A DNA stretch of 64,000 bases from Brienomyrus brachyistius (Eukaryota > Chordata > Actinopteri > Osteoglossiformes > Mormyridae), in contig NC_064539.1 in the NCBI RefSeq assembly GCF_023856365.1, positions 28,423,493 through 28,487,492 of the forward strand, given 5' to 3'. The notes below the pieces were generated by a model. It did no database searches. It worked only from the letters and a program-made list of their open reading frames with translations, and was not told the origin of the DNA. A program made the translations under genes and the position numbers. Positions within the stretch are counted from its first letter, which is position 1, and every line of letters begins with the position of its first letter. Positions 15,365 to 27,355 of the stretch are shown here, one piece after another.

Positions 15365-18300
15365 CTGCAGGAGAAACAGGGCAAAGCGGCGGTGAGAAGA
15401 TGAGGTCGCTCGGGTCCTTGTCGGCACTTCTGTCCGTCTCTCTGCCCGCTTAAAAAGAGAGGAACGGAGCTGAAGGAGACAACGGCTGCATATAGGAGTT
15501 AGCTCAGCACCGATTCACTGGCACGGAAAACAGTCAAGTGGCGGAAGGGGGGGCACGTTAAAGTCCACGGAAATGTGCTTCTGCAAAAGATTACAGACAA
15601 TCTGTTTCTCTTCTGCTAAAGCAGAAGCGAGGAGGGTGGAAGGCGGCCTCACGGATCAGGTTAAGTTGTCACGCTTTAGCACACGGATCGAGTCGCGTCC
15701 TTGGGCCGAGCGAGACGGCGCGCCAGCCGCCACACTGTCGTGGAGATGGGGGCTGCTGCAAGCAAAACAAACCACACCTCAGCTCATACTCCCCCCCCCT
15801 CCCGGGTTTTAAACTTGGGTCCTCTTTTGCAAAGTCAGATTACCGTCTCTGCCGCGAAGCGAAACCTCACTCGTTCCGCATCGAGGCTGGCGGGGGATTT
15901 AACAAGCACGTGGATTTCCTAACGAGAACGGACCTCATGAACTGAGAGCTTCCGAAGGATTTTTCATTTTGATTTGCCTATTATTTTACCGTTTGGCTCT
16001 GCATCCGTTTCCTTTTTACATGACTGTCCTTGGCGGAGCTTGTCACCGTGACGCATGAACGGTGTGGAGCCAGTCACATGGGCTGTCATGAGGCCTCGAG
16101 ACGGGTCAGAGATCAGAGGACAGTCGCCATCCGCTAACCCTTTCTCTTTTGCGAGGGAAAATCTCCCCAGCCCCCCCCAAAATAATTTTCCGGGCATCCA
16201 TGTGCTCTTAGGTATAAATGCCAAATTACGGGATGGGAGACCACAGAGGGGAGGCCTTGCCAGGGGGTAAATATACATGCATTGGAGGGGGGGGGGCAGC
16301 TCATGTTACAGATGGGCTCAAATATGCCACTTAAACACCCCACCCATGCGTACGTCCATGAAGTCAGAAAGCTCCAGAGAAAAAGGACAAACGAAAAAAG
16401 CCGAGCCTACAATGCCCCCCCCAACTCCCCCCTCCACCAAATCACCGGTTTTCTTGCGGTAGGACGCAAAGTGCTCCAACGCACCCCCCACTTGAGGGGG
16501 GGGGTGGGGGTTACTGTGGACGTCCGCGTATTTCCTAATCATACGCTGGCGGGAAAACGAGACACACAAGTTTTCCCTGGAACTTTCCACAGGGTATCTT
16601 TTGTTTCACTGCGGCTGACGAGCCCCAAAGGCGCGATTTACCCCGACTGCCTGCGCCGGACAGGCTGCTGGGCCTGCATGGCCCCTTGCCAGCGCGTCCC
16701 AGCTAACTTTTAGCATTTCCAGGTACCAAGAAAGGTACCTGCAATATAGGGCTGCATCAGGACAGCAGTCAACTTTAATCAGATAGAATATCACCAATAA
16801 AGACAATGTGATTTCGTATTACAGGGCTGAATAGACAGAATGGTTTACATATAGGATTGATCTAGTACACGGCTGAAAGGTAGAGGAACACCCAGCTACA
16901 GTCAATCAGTGTAAAACGTCATGCTGGTTCATTGGACAGTGTGATGACATGAAGTCCAAACTGTCACTGTAAGATTTCCAGAGCAGTGATTTAACTGTGA
17001 GTTGTGGACACACCTCTCCAAGTCGGTTATCCATAGGCTTGCCTATCTGGGGTGGGTGCTACTGCTGCCCTCTAGTGGTGCTAATCAGCTATTACTGCGG
17101 CCTGTTGTAAAACGTCAGGGCACCCCCAGATCTCAGGAGCTTCTTCATGACCCCTGCTCAGCCACACTGGTCCAAACGACCCAGTGAGTCACATGCTGTG
17201 GCAGGGGCATAGCCTTTAAACGAAAGCCCACATGATCGGGGTGACAAAGGTCGCCACAAAGGTCATCACATCCCGCCCTGTCACGGACACAGGGGGCGTA
17301 CATAGACGTCTCTGTGTCATTTGGAAACACCCGTTCCTGACCAGGCGTCTCCATTTTGCCCGGGCTGCCATCCCACTGCGATCATTTACTTTTCGTCGCT
17401 ACTTAATTGTGTAGATTCAGACGCACAATGCGTGTCACTCAGCCGGCGAGGAGTAAAGTGCACGCTTCGGGATGGACGACTTTTAACTAAAAGGTCCTTC
17501 AGACTTCACTCTGCTCCCCCCTGAAGTTGTCAGCCCTGTCAACAGTAATAAGAACATTGCTGACAGAAAAAAAAAGGCTAAAAATATATATAGAATTCAT
17601 AAACATGGGAGGGGGGGTTGCACAGGTTTTGGCTGCGTTTGGTTGCCCCTCGCCTGTAATTACAAGCCTCGGCCTTAAAGGGACACTCAAGGCTGTTCAG
17701 ATTTCACAGTAGGCGCCATGGCGGAGAGAGAGATGACGACGTGTTGCAGGTCGACGCCGACACCTGCGTGTAACCTGGGTTAGACTCAAATGGTAGGAGG
17801 CGGCTTCCTCTTACAGCCGAGAGAGACTGCAGATTCGCAGCGAGTCGCCGATCTGTCACCGTCGCCGCCGCTGTGGTCGCCATGGGAGCCGCGGGCTACG
17901 TTCCCACAGCGGATGGACCGCTCTCACCCTGAGGAACCGAGACGGAGTGAAGCTTGGCCTTCTGTCACACAGGAAGCTCGAGTCCCTCAGCGCATTTACC
18001 ACATAATTAAAACCTCCGACCAGAAGCTCGCGTGGGTGAGACGCTGACGGAACCGGCAGCAGGACCAGCTCTGGGCGGGTGCGCTGTACGCCGCCGCGTC
18101 GACACACTGTGTCGATCTCACCGTGCGTCTGACAGCGCGCAGCCGGGCGGATTTCCCGACAAAAAGACAGAAAACAGAGGAACGGAGTTAATGTGCTACT
18201 CCTAAGGTCTGTGCGAGGCTGGACTGATTGTAGTAAAAAAAATAATAAAATAAAGCGTACTCAGGATTCAGGGACAAAGTCCTCCAACCCAGCAGGTCCG

Positions 18301-18454
18301 TCAGAAAACCTGCTCGTCTAATGCTGCTTCCAGAACCATCCATGTGTCATTTGGCTAAACACTCTTTAGCATGACAGAGCCGTTCACGCGTGAGCTGTCT
18401 CCGAGCATTCTGGGGCATTACGGACACAAATCTGCCTGCACTATTATTTTAAAT

Positions 18455-18519
18455 CATACACACATACATACATATATACATACATACATATATACATGCA
18501 TACATATATACATACAATT
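18455..18519. repeat. CATA/TATA microsatellite
   Basis: Mixed CATACATA and TATATACA array in the intron between coding exons 5 and 6. Confidence 0.9.
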
Positions 18520-19570
18520 ATAAGTCAACGGCTGGGTAAACCTGAGAACCCAGCCAAGCTCACTTTAATCGTTGGTAACATACTGTGTTTTTGGCTTTTC
18601 GCACATAGTGCTTACGGGGGTGTGGAAAGCGACCTCCACCCTGTTATGGGGACACCGAGTGAACCGCACGCGGTGGTAGAAAGATTCCACATCTGGGGCA
18701 AAAATGCACCGAAAAAGAGCAGAATATTCATGAGAGGCATGTGGTGGCCCGGTAGCGGGCGCCCTGGACACTCAGCGAATGCGCGTGCCCCCCCTCCAGT
18801 GAGGCACTGCACACAGGACGCCTTCTGTTCTCAGTGACGGCCACAAAGGACATGTTTGATGGCGGCTGGGGGGCTTGCCGATGACCGGGCCCCCGGCCCA
18901 GAAACGCCGCTTTTGTGTCGGCCAGTGACGGAGGGCCAGACAGAGTGCCCCCTCCTGACCCCCCCGGCCGGCCTGCGGATGGCTGGGGGGCATCCGGCAG
19001 CGGCCAGCTGTGCGTATAGGACCAGCCTCCCCCCCCCCCAGCTCTCGAGAGGTGTATGGTGGTAAATTCACACATTACGGCACGACACACGCACACTGTC
19101 TCAGATACCTTGGAAATATGACGGAACTGAATGAATTACGTTTAATGCATCTTCAGACTGCGAAATAAAAATGTTTAGCGATGGTATTACAGATGGTAGC
19201 AGGCTTCAGCTCACACAGTTTTACTGGATATTTCATAAGCGTTGCAAAAACGCCATCTGAACCGAATGTAACCACTACGCCCCCACTACACTCCCACTAC
19301 TCTACTAAAAAAAATCACTGAAGGTTTTTTTTTCTCTGCACAGATCTGAACTGTTTCCCAAACAGCTTCCATTTGTGGCCTTGTGTTTGTGAATCAGTAC
19401 TAATATTAAAACAGTCCCTGTGGTTTATTTGATACCCCCCCCCCCCACCCCATGAGGACGTCACTTATGTCACATCCAGTTAACGACGCATCGTTAGCCT
19501 TCTAACCAATGAGAACGTGCAAAGAAAAACGGTAAAAGTCCCATCTTGCCTGACCTCACGGCGTCCGAAT

Positions 19571-20160
19571 CTATAAACCCCGCCTCTATAATCTATAAAC
19601 CCCGCCTCTGTAATCTATAAACCCCGCCTCTGTAATCTATAAACCCCGCCTCTGTAATCTATAAACCCTGCCTCTATAATCTATAAACCCCACCTCTGTA
19701 ATCTATAAACCCCGCCTCTGTAATCTATAAACCCCGCCTCTGTAATCTATAAACCCTGCCTCTGTAATCTATAAACCCCGCCTCTGTAATCTATAAACCC
19801 TGCCTCTATAATCTATAAACCCCGCCTCTGTAATCTATAAACCCTGCCTCTGTAATCTATAAACCCCGCCTCTGTAATCTATAAACCCCGCCTCTATAAT
19901 CTATAAACCCCGCCTCTGTAATCTATAAACCTCGCCTCTGTAATCTATAAACCCCGCCTCTATAATCTATAAACCCCGCCTCTATAATCTATAAACCCCT
20001 CCTCTGTAATCTATAAACCCCGCCTCTGTAATCTATAAACCCCGCCTCTATAATCTATAAACCCCGCCTCTATAATCTATAAACCCCGCCTCTGTAATCT
20101 ATAAACCCCCGCCTCTGTAATCTATAAACCCCGCCTCTATAATCTACAAACCCCGCCTCT
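19571..20160. repeat. 22-bp minisatellite, about 27 units
   Basis: The unit core is CTATAAACCCCGCCTCT followed by rTAAT, with few changes (GTAAT or ATAAT at one position, C/T in the GC box). Each unit carries a GC-box-like CCCCGCCTC and a TATA-like CTATAAA. The array lies in the mef2c intron between 15,364 and 20,296, ending 136 bp before exon 5 on the + strand. Confidence 0.97.
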
Positions 20161-20295
20161 TTACACACCCACACCATCTCTGTGCTAACAAGGTACATCT
20201 CCCCTTTTTCAACTTGAATTAATGTCCGGGGGGGTTGGTCAAAGCTGATATCTCGTGTGAGGAGGAGGTGGGCAGGGAGCGGGTGCCTTCCTTAC

Positions 20296-20343
20296 CAGTG
20301 CTGGTGCCCATGCTTGAGGACAGATCCGCACCCATCAGACTAC
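20296..20343 (-). CDS. mef2c: mef2c coding exon 5 (48 bp)
   Basis: This short exon encodes GSLMGADLSSSMGTST, residues 197-212, plus one base of Gly213. It corresponds to the mammalian GLMGGDLTSGAGTSAG segment. The acceptor (ttctttag) must be the upstream of two AGs: using the second one, four bases on, would give a stop at once. The donor is gtaagg. Phases 1 and 1 fit both neighbours. Confidence 0.92.
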
Positions 20344-21284
20344 CTAAAGAAGGAGGGAAACAAGATGAGTGAGAAGACAGATCTGGGGGGGGGGGGGGGC
20401 TTCCAATTGCTCTCCCCATCTCAGCAGGTTCTATCAACTTGTTGCGCTGCATTTAATGACACCCCCATCTGAAATGGGGGAGAAGCACAAAAAAAAAATT
20501 GTTTCTCAAAATCATCCCACTTTCTCAAACTGGGGGGGGGGAGGGTTTAAACATGGCAGCGTCAGGCCCCCGCTGGCATCCAAGAAAAATGGCGTATTTT
20601 TAAAGTCGGTGCATGTGTGGTTTCGGCATCAACGGGCCCTGCCAAAGATCATATTTAGTTATGCTCCTGTAATATGAAGCAAATTGTATGAGGAAGCCAA
20701 GTATAATCACAGGGCTTATGGTGTGGGCAGGAGGCGGCTGACCAGAGAACTAAATACAACTTTTAGACAATAATAAGATGGCAGGGTTAGGCCTGGACAT
20801 CCACAGATACTTCACCAGGAGGTGCACATATATCCATGCCTGCGTTATATATAGCCCTATAGGATAACACAGCATGTCCAATTTGGATTTATTTTTTTTT
20901 TACAGCAGAGAATTAAGCCGCAAAAAGGGAAGTTTAAAGGAAAACGCTGAACGACAGGAGGTGGTTTGTAACGGCGGACAGGCACTGGCTGTGGAAGTGA
21001 TTTTGGGATTCTGACTTCAGCTGCTCTGATTGGCTACGGGAGGTTTAAACGACGGGGGCCCAAACGAGAAGCAGCCTGGACGCTCAAAGGGAAATCATTG
21101 TATTCAATATTGGAAATAACATGATCAAAATAACTACATAAACTGATGCTGCAGATTGTAATCGTACAGGAATTCCACAATTATTAACAATGGAGGGTGA
21201 CGAGGTTTCCAAGGAGATGGACGTAGAGCAGGGGCGTGGCCTCCCGTGACAGTGACCAATGAGGCGACGGGGGGGGGGGCCCAC
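20344..21284 (-). other. mef2c: mef2c intron between coding exons 4 and 5
   Basis: Contains G runs near 20,385 and 20,532; no exon-like sequence. Confidence 0.85.
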
Positions 21285-21471
21285 CTGTGTTGCCGGCACT
21301 GGGCGGCCGGTGTGTGACTCCCGGTGACATGCTGTTCCTCTGCAGCGAGGAGTGGGCCAGTGGCAGGAGGCTATGTCCTCCCAGGGAGCCACCTGGGTGG
21401 CTGTAGATCAGGCTGTTGGGGTTCCCCCCAGGGATGGAGACGGGCATGTCGTAGCTGGAGGGCGGGATGGC
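21285..21471 (-). CDS. mef2c: mef2c coding exon 4: transactivation region
   Basis: This exon encodes residues 135-196 plus the first base of Gly197. It contains the MEF2C hallmarks [25 protein letters not shown] and [11 protein letters not shown]. The donor (gtgggc) splits the Gly codon (phase 1), matching the next exon. The acceptor is a tandem NAGNAG (ctcagcag). Using the downstream AG gives [10 protein letters not shown], aligning with the AVPPP of mammals. Using the upstream AG would add one Gln and start the exon at 21474. The segment between IP and SL ([14 protein letters not shown]) differs from mammalian MEF2C, as expected for a fast-evolving linker. Confidence 0.94.
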
Positions 21472-21895
21472 CTGCTGAGGGGGAGGGGGAGGACACCGTT
21501 ACTCGAGTTACTGGAGCTTTACTGGTGTGAGAGCTCAACAACAACAACATGTGGGAAACTCATCCCAGCTTAATATAAATTCTGGGTGACTTTAATTATC
21601 GAGAGCATATCTACTTTGAACCAAAGCAAAGGTGTTAAAACCGGCAGCTTGAAAAAAATCATGTATCTTTATCAATGTACACAGGCTGTTTACGGATGGA
21701 AGGGGGTGTTGTCTAGCTGTCTGAGTACAGCCAGCCGTGCCCCGACCAGAGGCAGATCCACACGCGGGGGGCAGGCCTTGTGATCATGTGACCTTGTACC
21801 GCTCACTCCAACTAACCACGCCGTCTGTGCCTGGTATGAGTGTGATCCGAGGCCCCTCCCCTTTCCACTAACCATGTCTCCTGATCGCCGTGCCG

Positions 21896-21920
21896 CCCCC
21901 CCCCCCCCCCCCCCCCCCCC
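21896..21920. repeat. poly-C run (25)
   Basis: Twenty-five consecutive C. Another long run, 21 G, lies at 22067-22087, 146 bp away and of opposite base. Confidence 0.95.
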
Positions 21921-22454
21921 GATGACAAGAGAACACGCCCCCCCACTCAGGTAAACACCCACCCCCTGTGCCATCTGTTGGCTCTCGGACATGACAGCAC
22001 GTCGTTAAGTGGCACTGTGCCCAGGAAGCCGATTCGTCGGCAGCGTGAGTGAGGGATGTCATCACCGGGGGGGGGGGGGGGGGGGGGCATGTAATGGTTG
22101 CCACGTGTCCCGCAAACGCATAAATGGCCGTCTATAAGGGGCGTCCATCCGAAACCGGATCCCACCTCTGCTTTCTGTCAAGGCCCTGGGCAGCCTGGGT
22201 AAATATTATTCAAAGGAACGGTGGCGAAGGCCCCAGCGTCTGGCCACTTAACGATGGCTCCCTTTCGCCGGCCGCCCGCCCCCCGCACCCCCCGCACTGC
22301 CCGCCCCCCCGCACTGCCCGCCCCCCCGCACCCCCCGCACTGCCCGCCCCCCCCGCACCGCCCGCACCGCCCTCCGGCCTCGGCTGCTTTAATTACTTCC
22401 TGGCAGGCCCAGCTTCTTTTGCAGCACGTCCCATCTTGGCTTCATCAGTTGCAC

Positions 22455-22540
22455 CCCACCCCTGCCTGCCATCAGCACCCCCACCCCCTGCCTGCCATCA
22501 GCACCCCCACCCCCTGCCTGCCATCAGCACCCCCACCCAA
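22455..22540. repeat. 26-bp tandem repeat, about 3 units
   Basis: CCATCAGCACCCCCACCCCC recurs with a 26-base period (unit starts 22469, 22495, 22521). It follows a C-rich stretch (22,260-22,380) with imperfect repeats of CCCGCACTGCCCGCC. The 226-residue frame across this area is low complexity and not a gene. Confidence 0.85.
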
Positions 22541-23615
22541 GCGACCTCCACCATTCTGCCCGCCCACCCCGCCGACTCTGTGGCTGCGTGGGCCGGAAGC
22601 TTCCAGAGTCCCAGGCTGCGGCAGGAACTCGGAGGCTCTTCCCATCTGACTCCCTGTCCCGTCTCTCCAGGGGGGGCTGGTGAGACCCGCGGGGGCCGAC
22701 TCCCCACAGCTCGCCCGGGATGCTCGCTGCCTTTTAGTGGCACTTTGTTTTACGCACCTCCACATGCGCTGGGGTTCATTAAGCTCGTTTGCGTCGCGTG
22801 TTAACGAAAGCGGTTAGATCCTGTTTTGGCTAATTTATTCAGAGTAGCGTTTAGTGGGGGATGGGGGGGGCGGGGGGGGGGGCGGAGTAGATCTGGGGCA
22901 GATCAAAACCTTGTTTACTGGCAGAGGTTTGGACCCCGGTTCCATTAACCACTACACCCCCCGCTGGCCCTACGTGAACATGGCGTGTTCGAGCGAGGGG
23001 GAAGAGCCAGGCCTCATTTCTCTAGAAAGTGTGTCACATGGGTAAATGGTCGGGGGGGATGGAGTGCAGTGTAATGAGCGCGCAGACCTGCTCAACAGGG
23101 CAAAAAAGAAAGAATAAATAAATAAAAAGCAGAACATGGTCAATCAGGTAGCAAGTGGCAATCACGGGCGAACACCCCCTCGCTCATAATTCTCCTTTAG
23201 TGCCGGGTCATTATTCTAATCAGCATTGCCGTCACGGCAATATGGAGGAGAATCTGTTTAACCGCTAAAAAAAAAACGGGTCAATTTATCTTTGCGGACG
23301 AAACTTTGTGTACAGTCACAAAACAGACGTTACAAAAAAAACCCAGACAGATTTGACATATATAAACTAAAAAATAAATGTATGATGTGTACTGACAACA
23401 CGTGGCAATCACATTTGGAGCCACAAAAGATTAGTAGCTGGAATTTTTTTAGCGCATAATTCCTGTTAGAATAACGACTATGGAGCATTCTGAGCCTTGA
23501 TCAAACCCTTCTATTTTTTTTCTCTTTTCTTGCTCAATATCAACCTCCTCTACGTAGATTTGGGGGGAGGGTGAATATTCGAGATGAGAACTGCGGGGGT
23601 GGGGGCTGCACTCAC

Positions 23616-23759
23616 ACACAGTCTCTGCCTGCTGATCATGAGGTCGATGTCCTCGTTCATCTTGCGATACTTGTCCTCTGACTCGGGACTGTGTCCCACC
23701 GAGTCATCAGCGTCGATGTCGGGGCTCTCGCAGCCGTTAAGGCCCTTCTTCCGCAGGGT
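23616..23759 (-). CDS. mef2c: mef2c coding exon 3: alternative alpha exon (TLRKKG type)
   Basis: This exon encodes residues 87-134, starting [13 protein letters not shown] and ending [14 protein letters not shown], 48 codons in phase 0 at both ends. In vertebrate MEF2 genes this position is filled by one of two mutually exclusive alpha exons, and this is the TLRKKG type found in the reference human MEF2C isoform. It is rich in acidic and Ser residues ([14 protein letters not shown]). The acceptor is ccccccag and the donor gtgagt. I looked for the other alpha exon (ALNKKE type) in the flanking introns and did not see it. Confidence 0.95.
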
Positions 23760-25892
23760 CTGGGGGGTGGAGACAGTGGGATTAGCAAAGGCCACAGGAC
23801 GGGGTAGGGGCTCGACTGTGTGGTAACGTGTACGTCAGTCACACACAGATATCATAAATACATATATGAATACACAGCTGAAATATAACAACTACTTCAA
23901 AATACCTTTGAAAAGAAATATAAGAGCACTGCCATACATTTGCTAAGCATGCACTGCAATGGAAAACAGAGATGCACTGTAAAGGTTAATTCTGGATATA
24001 ACGACAGCATACAAGAACACTGTTTCCAACCTCGTGGTTTAAGTCTTGTAGAAAAATCCACATAAGGCCGGGATGCCCCTTTAAGGCGGTACGCCACCCC
24101 TTTAACCCCTGGGCTCATTCGAGGCTGTTCGGAATGAATGCTAACGGTCGCATTGTGCACTGCGCGTCGCATTAGCGGCCGGAGGGACTTCATAATTGCA
24201 TTGTTTCCGGGCATTTAAAGGTACGGCGTTTCTCTCAAAGGCCTCTCCTCCAAATCCTTGAAAATAGGGGATTAGTATTATCTCCCTAGAGCACCCCCTT
24301 CTTCAGTGGACCCCCGCGGTCTCTGTTTCAGTCTGTGTGAAGGGGATGGTAATTAAATGCACTCTGGGGACAACTGCTTCGGACCCGAAGTTAGTATAGG
24401 GGTCCTGGTTTGGCAAATCAAGCCCGACCCGAGAATCAACACTGACAAACTGGAATGAAGAAGAACCTACTTCTGCACAAATTTGAAGGCGCTCAGAAGA
24501 CAGCGGAAGCTGTTCAAAATATAAGAAGTTCAATGGCCAAATACAAACCGTAAATGAAAAGTTAAGTATGGCTCGGAAGGGCCGCCCAGAGTTGACGTGG
24601 CCCCCGATTCCAAGACATAGCGTGTCATGGGCCATCCTCATGAAACGACCAGCCCAGGGGGAGGTGGGATTAAGCCACTCCCAGGGCGGGGGTGATTGAT
24701 GGTTGGCCCGGCTGGCTGCCACATTGCTGACCCTGTGGAATGCCAATCATCTGAGACATCGCCACCTGTTGGTGGCTTGCACCTGTTGCCTCCACCCCGA
24801 AAGGGTAAGCACGACAACCAATCACTGCCCTGAGATCCAAAAGATGCCCATATAAGGCTTGTTCTCCCCATCAACCCGTGTCCTACCATGACTCTGCCCC
24901 CCCCAGCCATGCCCCTACGCCACACTTATCACCCCGGGTAACATCCTTGGCATGCCGACGCAAAAAAAAAAAAAAAAAAACTCAAACCTATTTAACTCTC
25001 TAAAATTGGATGCTGCCAATTCTCTGCGATGACATAATCGCTGAAGATCCATGTGAAATTGCTAAGAGCAGCGCAGCAGTTGGTGACGTGGCTCACAGAC
25101 GGGGACACGCGGCGCCCGGAGAGCCCAAGACAGGTGACAGTCTAGCCGTAAAAGCTGAAACGCGTCACTTAAAAAGGGAAGCAGTTTGACAAATATCGTA
25201 CAACACAGACAGGCTCCCAGGAACATTTACATGACATTAGACAGCGCCTCCCTCTACGCTGCATGCAGCCTCCATGGTTCATGAGACCCCCAGTCATATC
25301 CGCATGCTGGAATAGAGGCCCTTGCAAGGTGAAACCTCCCAGACTGTTATCGAGAAACAGCGATCAATCTGGGGAAGGGGGGGTGTGATCGACTGTGCCG
25401 GAGGCCCATGAAACAGGAGAGGGGGTGACAGAGTCTCTGTGTGCCTCCCTGACTCACAACCCCCCCCCCCCCGCCAAAACACATCCGGCTCTCGTCCCTT
25501 CCACAGCTTCCGCCTAATTACACCGATTTTTTGTAACCAGGTACACGCCAGCCTCAGTGGCCTATGTGCCCTTTGTCGCCTCCTGCTGGGAGGGGGAGGC
25601 AGGGGGCGGAACTCGCCAATTTCAGGAGTCCCACTAAGCCCGCCCCCCCGATCACTCACTGTCTCCCCTCAGATAACCTCACAGCTCCTTGTGGATCAGC
25701 AGCCCCCCCCCCATACAGGCTCTGTGTGTGTGTGTGTGTTTGCATTCCGGTCTATTCTACACTGACCCCATTTCCCTGGTCCAACACAAAGGTACACACG
25801 CTTAACACGATGCTTCTCCAAAATTACCCATTCACTGCAGTAAGAAGAAAATGGCAAAGGATTCATCACAATGTACTGAATAGTGTGCATTC

Positions 25893-26160
25893 TAGGGCAG
25901 CATGCTGGCTCAGTGGGCCACTCTCTGACTTCACATCTGCAGGGGTGTGTGTTTGCTTCTGGGCCCACTGGAGTGTGCATGTGCTTCCCATCAGCCCAAA
26001 AAACATGAAGGCAGACCAAGCGTTGACTCTGAATTAGGTATGGTGTGTGAGCGTGTGCCCTGCCTCGGGGGGCCTGCTCTCCCGGGGGCGTCCCCAGTCT
26101 GCGATGGGCTGCAGGCTCACAATGACCCTGCACTGGATAAGCAGCTACAAAAGATGGATG
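25893..26160 (+). repeat. SINE-like dispersed repeat
   Basis: It starts near GGCAGCATGCTGGCTCAGTG, has a GAGTGTGCATGTGCTTCCCA mid-part, and ends TGGATAAGCAGCTACAAAAG followed by ATGGATGG. The order and tail match the widespread tRNA-SINE-like repeat of fish genomes. Open frames in this interval are repeat artefacts. Confidence 0.65.
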
Positions 26161-27194
26161 GCATATCATTTCTGCCCAGAGTGCAGCGGTCAGGCTGAAG
26201 TATCTTTCTCAAGATCGCTTGACTAGTTAAAGTTAACCAGAACATTCTGCTGCCATACCAATCCGGGTTCACTTTCTAGGAAGAAGTCTGCCTTCAGAAA
26301 GATGCTATAAACATATTCGGCGAAATATCAAGCCACGGTAAGTGTCAAATGCCAAAAGTCCTGGTTACTTAGTATAACACCGCCTGCTAAGCAACACTGA
26401 GTAATAATAATAATGTTGTATTCTGAAACGCACCCAAGGCATTGTGGGCTATTTTGGGGGATTTTAAAAACAGAGCTGGCAGGGCAGGCTAAGCCCCTCC
26501 CTAGGTGGGCGGGCCGCGCACCACACCATCCGTCTGTCCTTCTGCGCGACAAAGGGCGTCCTGACGGGTCTCCCAAAGCCCAGACGTGGCGTCCTCTCAC
26601 AGAGCAGGGTGGGACTGGCACTCTTTGGCCATGCCGGAGCGTGTCCAAGCGTTCCCGCGCCGGGCGTTTTCCCCGGCGCTCCTTGGGCTCGCCTCCAGAG
26701 GCCAAAAAGTGGGCCGGACGCAAACGGCAGCTGTACTTATCCGGGGTCCGCCCGCACATTGGCGGTGAAATGCCAGCCAGCCATCCAGCCCGCCTTCCTG
26801 CCAGAACCGTTTTTTTGGGGTTGCGGCTGGTAAATTGTGAGCCATTACATTAAAAAATGTAGGAGCATTAAGTCTAAGAATGCATCTTTGAGGAATCGCA
26901 GAGTGCTGCCATTCTCATATCTACTACGTCGTGAAGAGCCTCATCTAAACTTACATAAAGACCAGGACACTCTCTTAATTTGTAACTTTTTCTCTCAAGG
27001 TTACATTTTACACATTGTCTATAATATTTTATATCCTCTGTCTATAGCATTGGTTCCTGCTTTACTAGAAGTTGTTGCATAGCACTGGGTCCAGTACTGC
27101 TTACTATTGTACCTGCGCATTCACTGGAAGCTCAGCCAAGCTGCACTTACGCATAGGTGGTTCCTTGCCAGTGTATATCTATCACGTGCTATTT

Positions 27195-27355
27195 GCTACA
27201 CTTGTCCTTCACTATGGACAAAAGTGTCTGTTAAAGTAAATGTACATGATGGACTGGCATCCCATCCAGGGCGTCCCCTGCCTTCTGCCCTCAGCTCCAG
27301 AGATGGGCTCCAGGTCCATCCTCTATGCTAGATTAGCAGTTATGGACGACAGACG
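27195..27355 (+). repeat. SINE-like tails, two families in tandem
   Basis: CTATGGACAAAAGTGTCTGTTAAA followed by GTAAATGTACATG resembles the L2/SINE tail; GGACTGGCATCCCATCCAGG and CTAGATTAGCAGTTATGGA resemble the 3' half of another fish SINE-like repeat. They are adjoining fragments with no coding content. Confidence 0.55.

Larger units (their letters stand above)
15365..20295 (-). other. mef2c: mef2c intron between coding exons 5 and 6
   Basis: Holds the CATA microsatellite, the 22-bp minisatellite and several G/C runs. Open frames here are short or low complexity. Confidence 0.85.
21475..23615 (-). other. mef2c: mef2c intron between coding exons 3 and 4
   Basis: Strongly C/G-biased at 21.9-22.9 kb (poly-C, poly-G, C-rich tandem repeats), AT-rich at 23.1-23.5 kb. 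No alternative alpha exon was found. Confidence 0.85.

Noticed and set aside
22124..22804. 226-residue open frame on the plus strand
   Set aside because: Pro/Ala-rich low-complexity translation of C-rich tandem repeats inside a mef2c intron, with no recognisable domain.
25696..26169. 157-residue frames on both strands
   Set aside because: They overlap a SINE-like repeat and G/C runs; no protein family.
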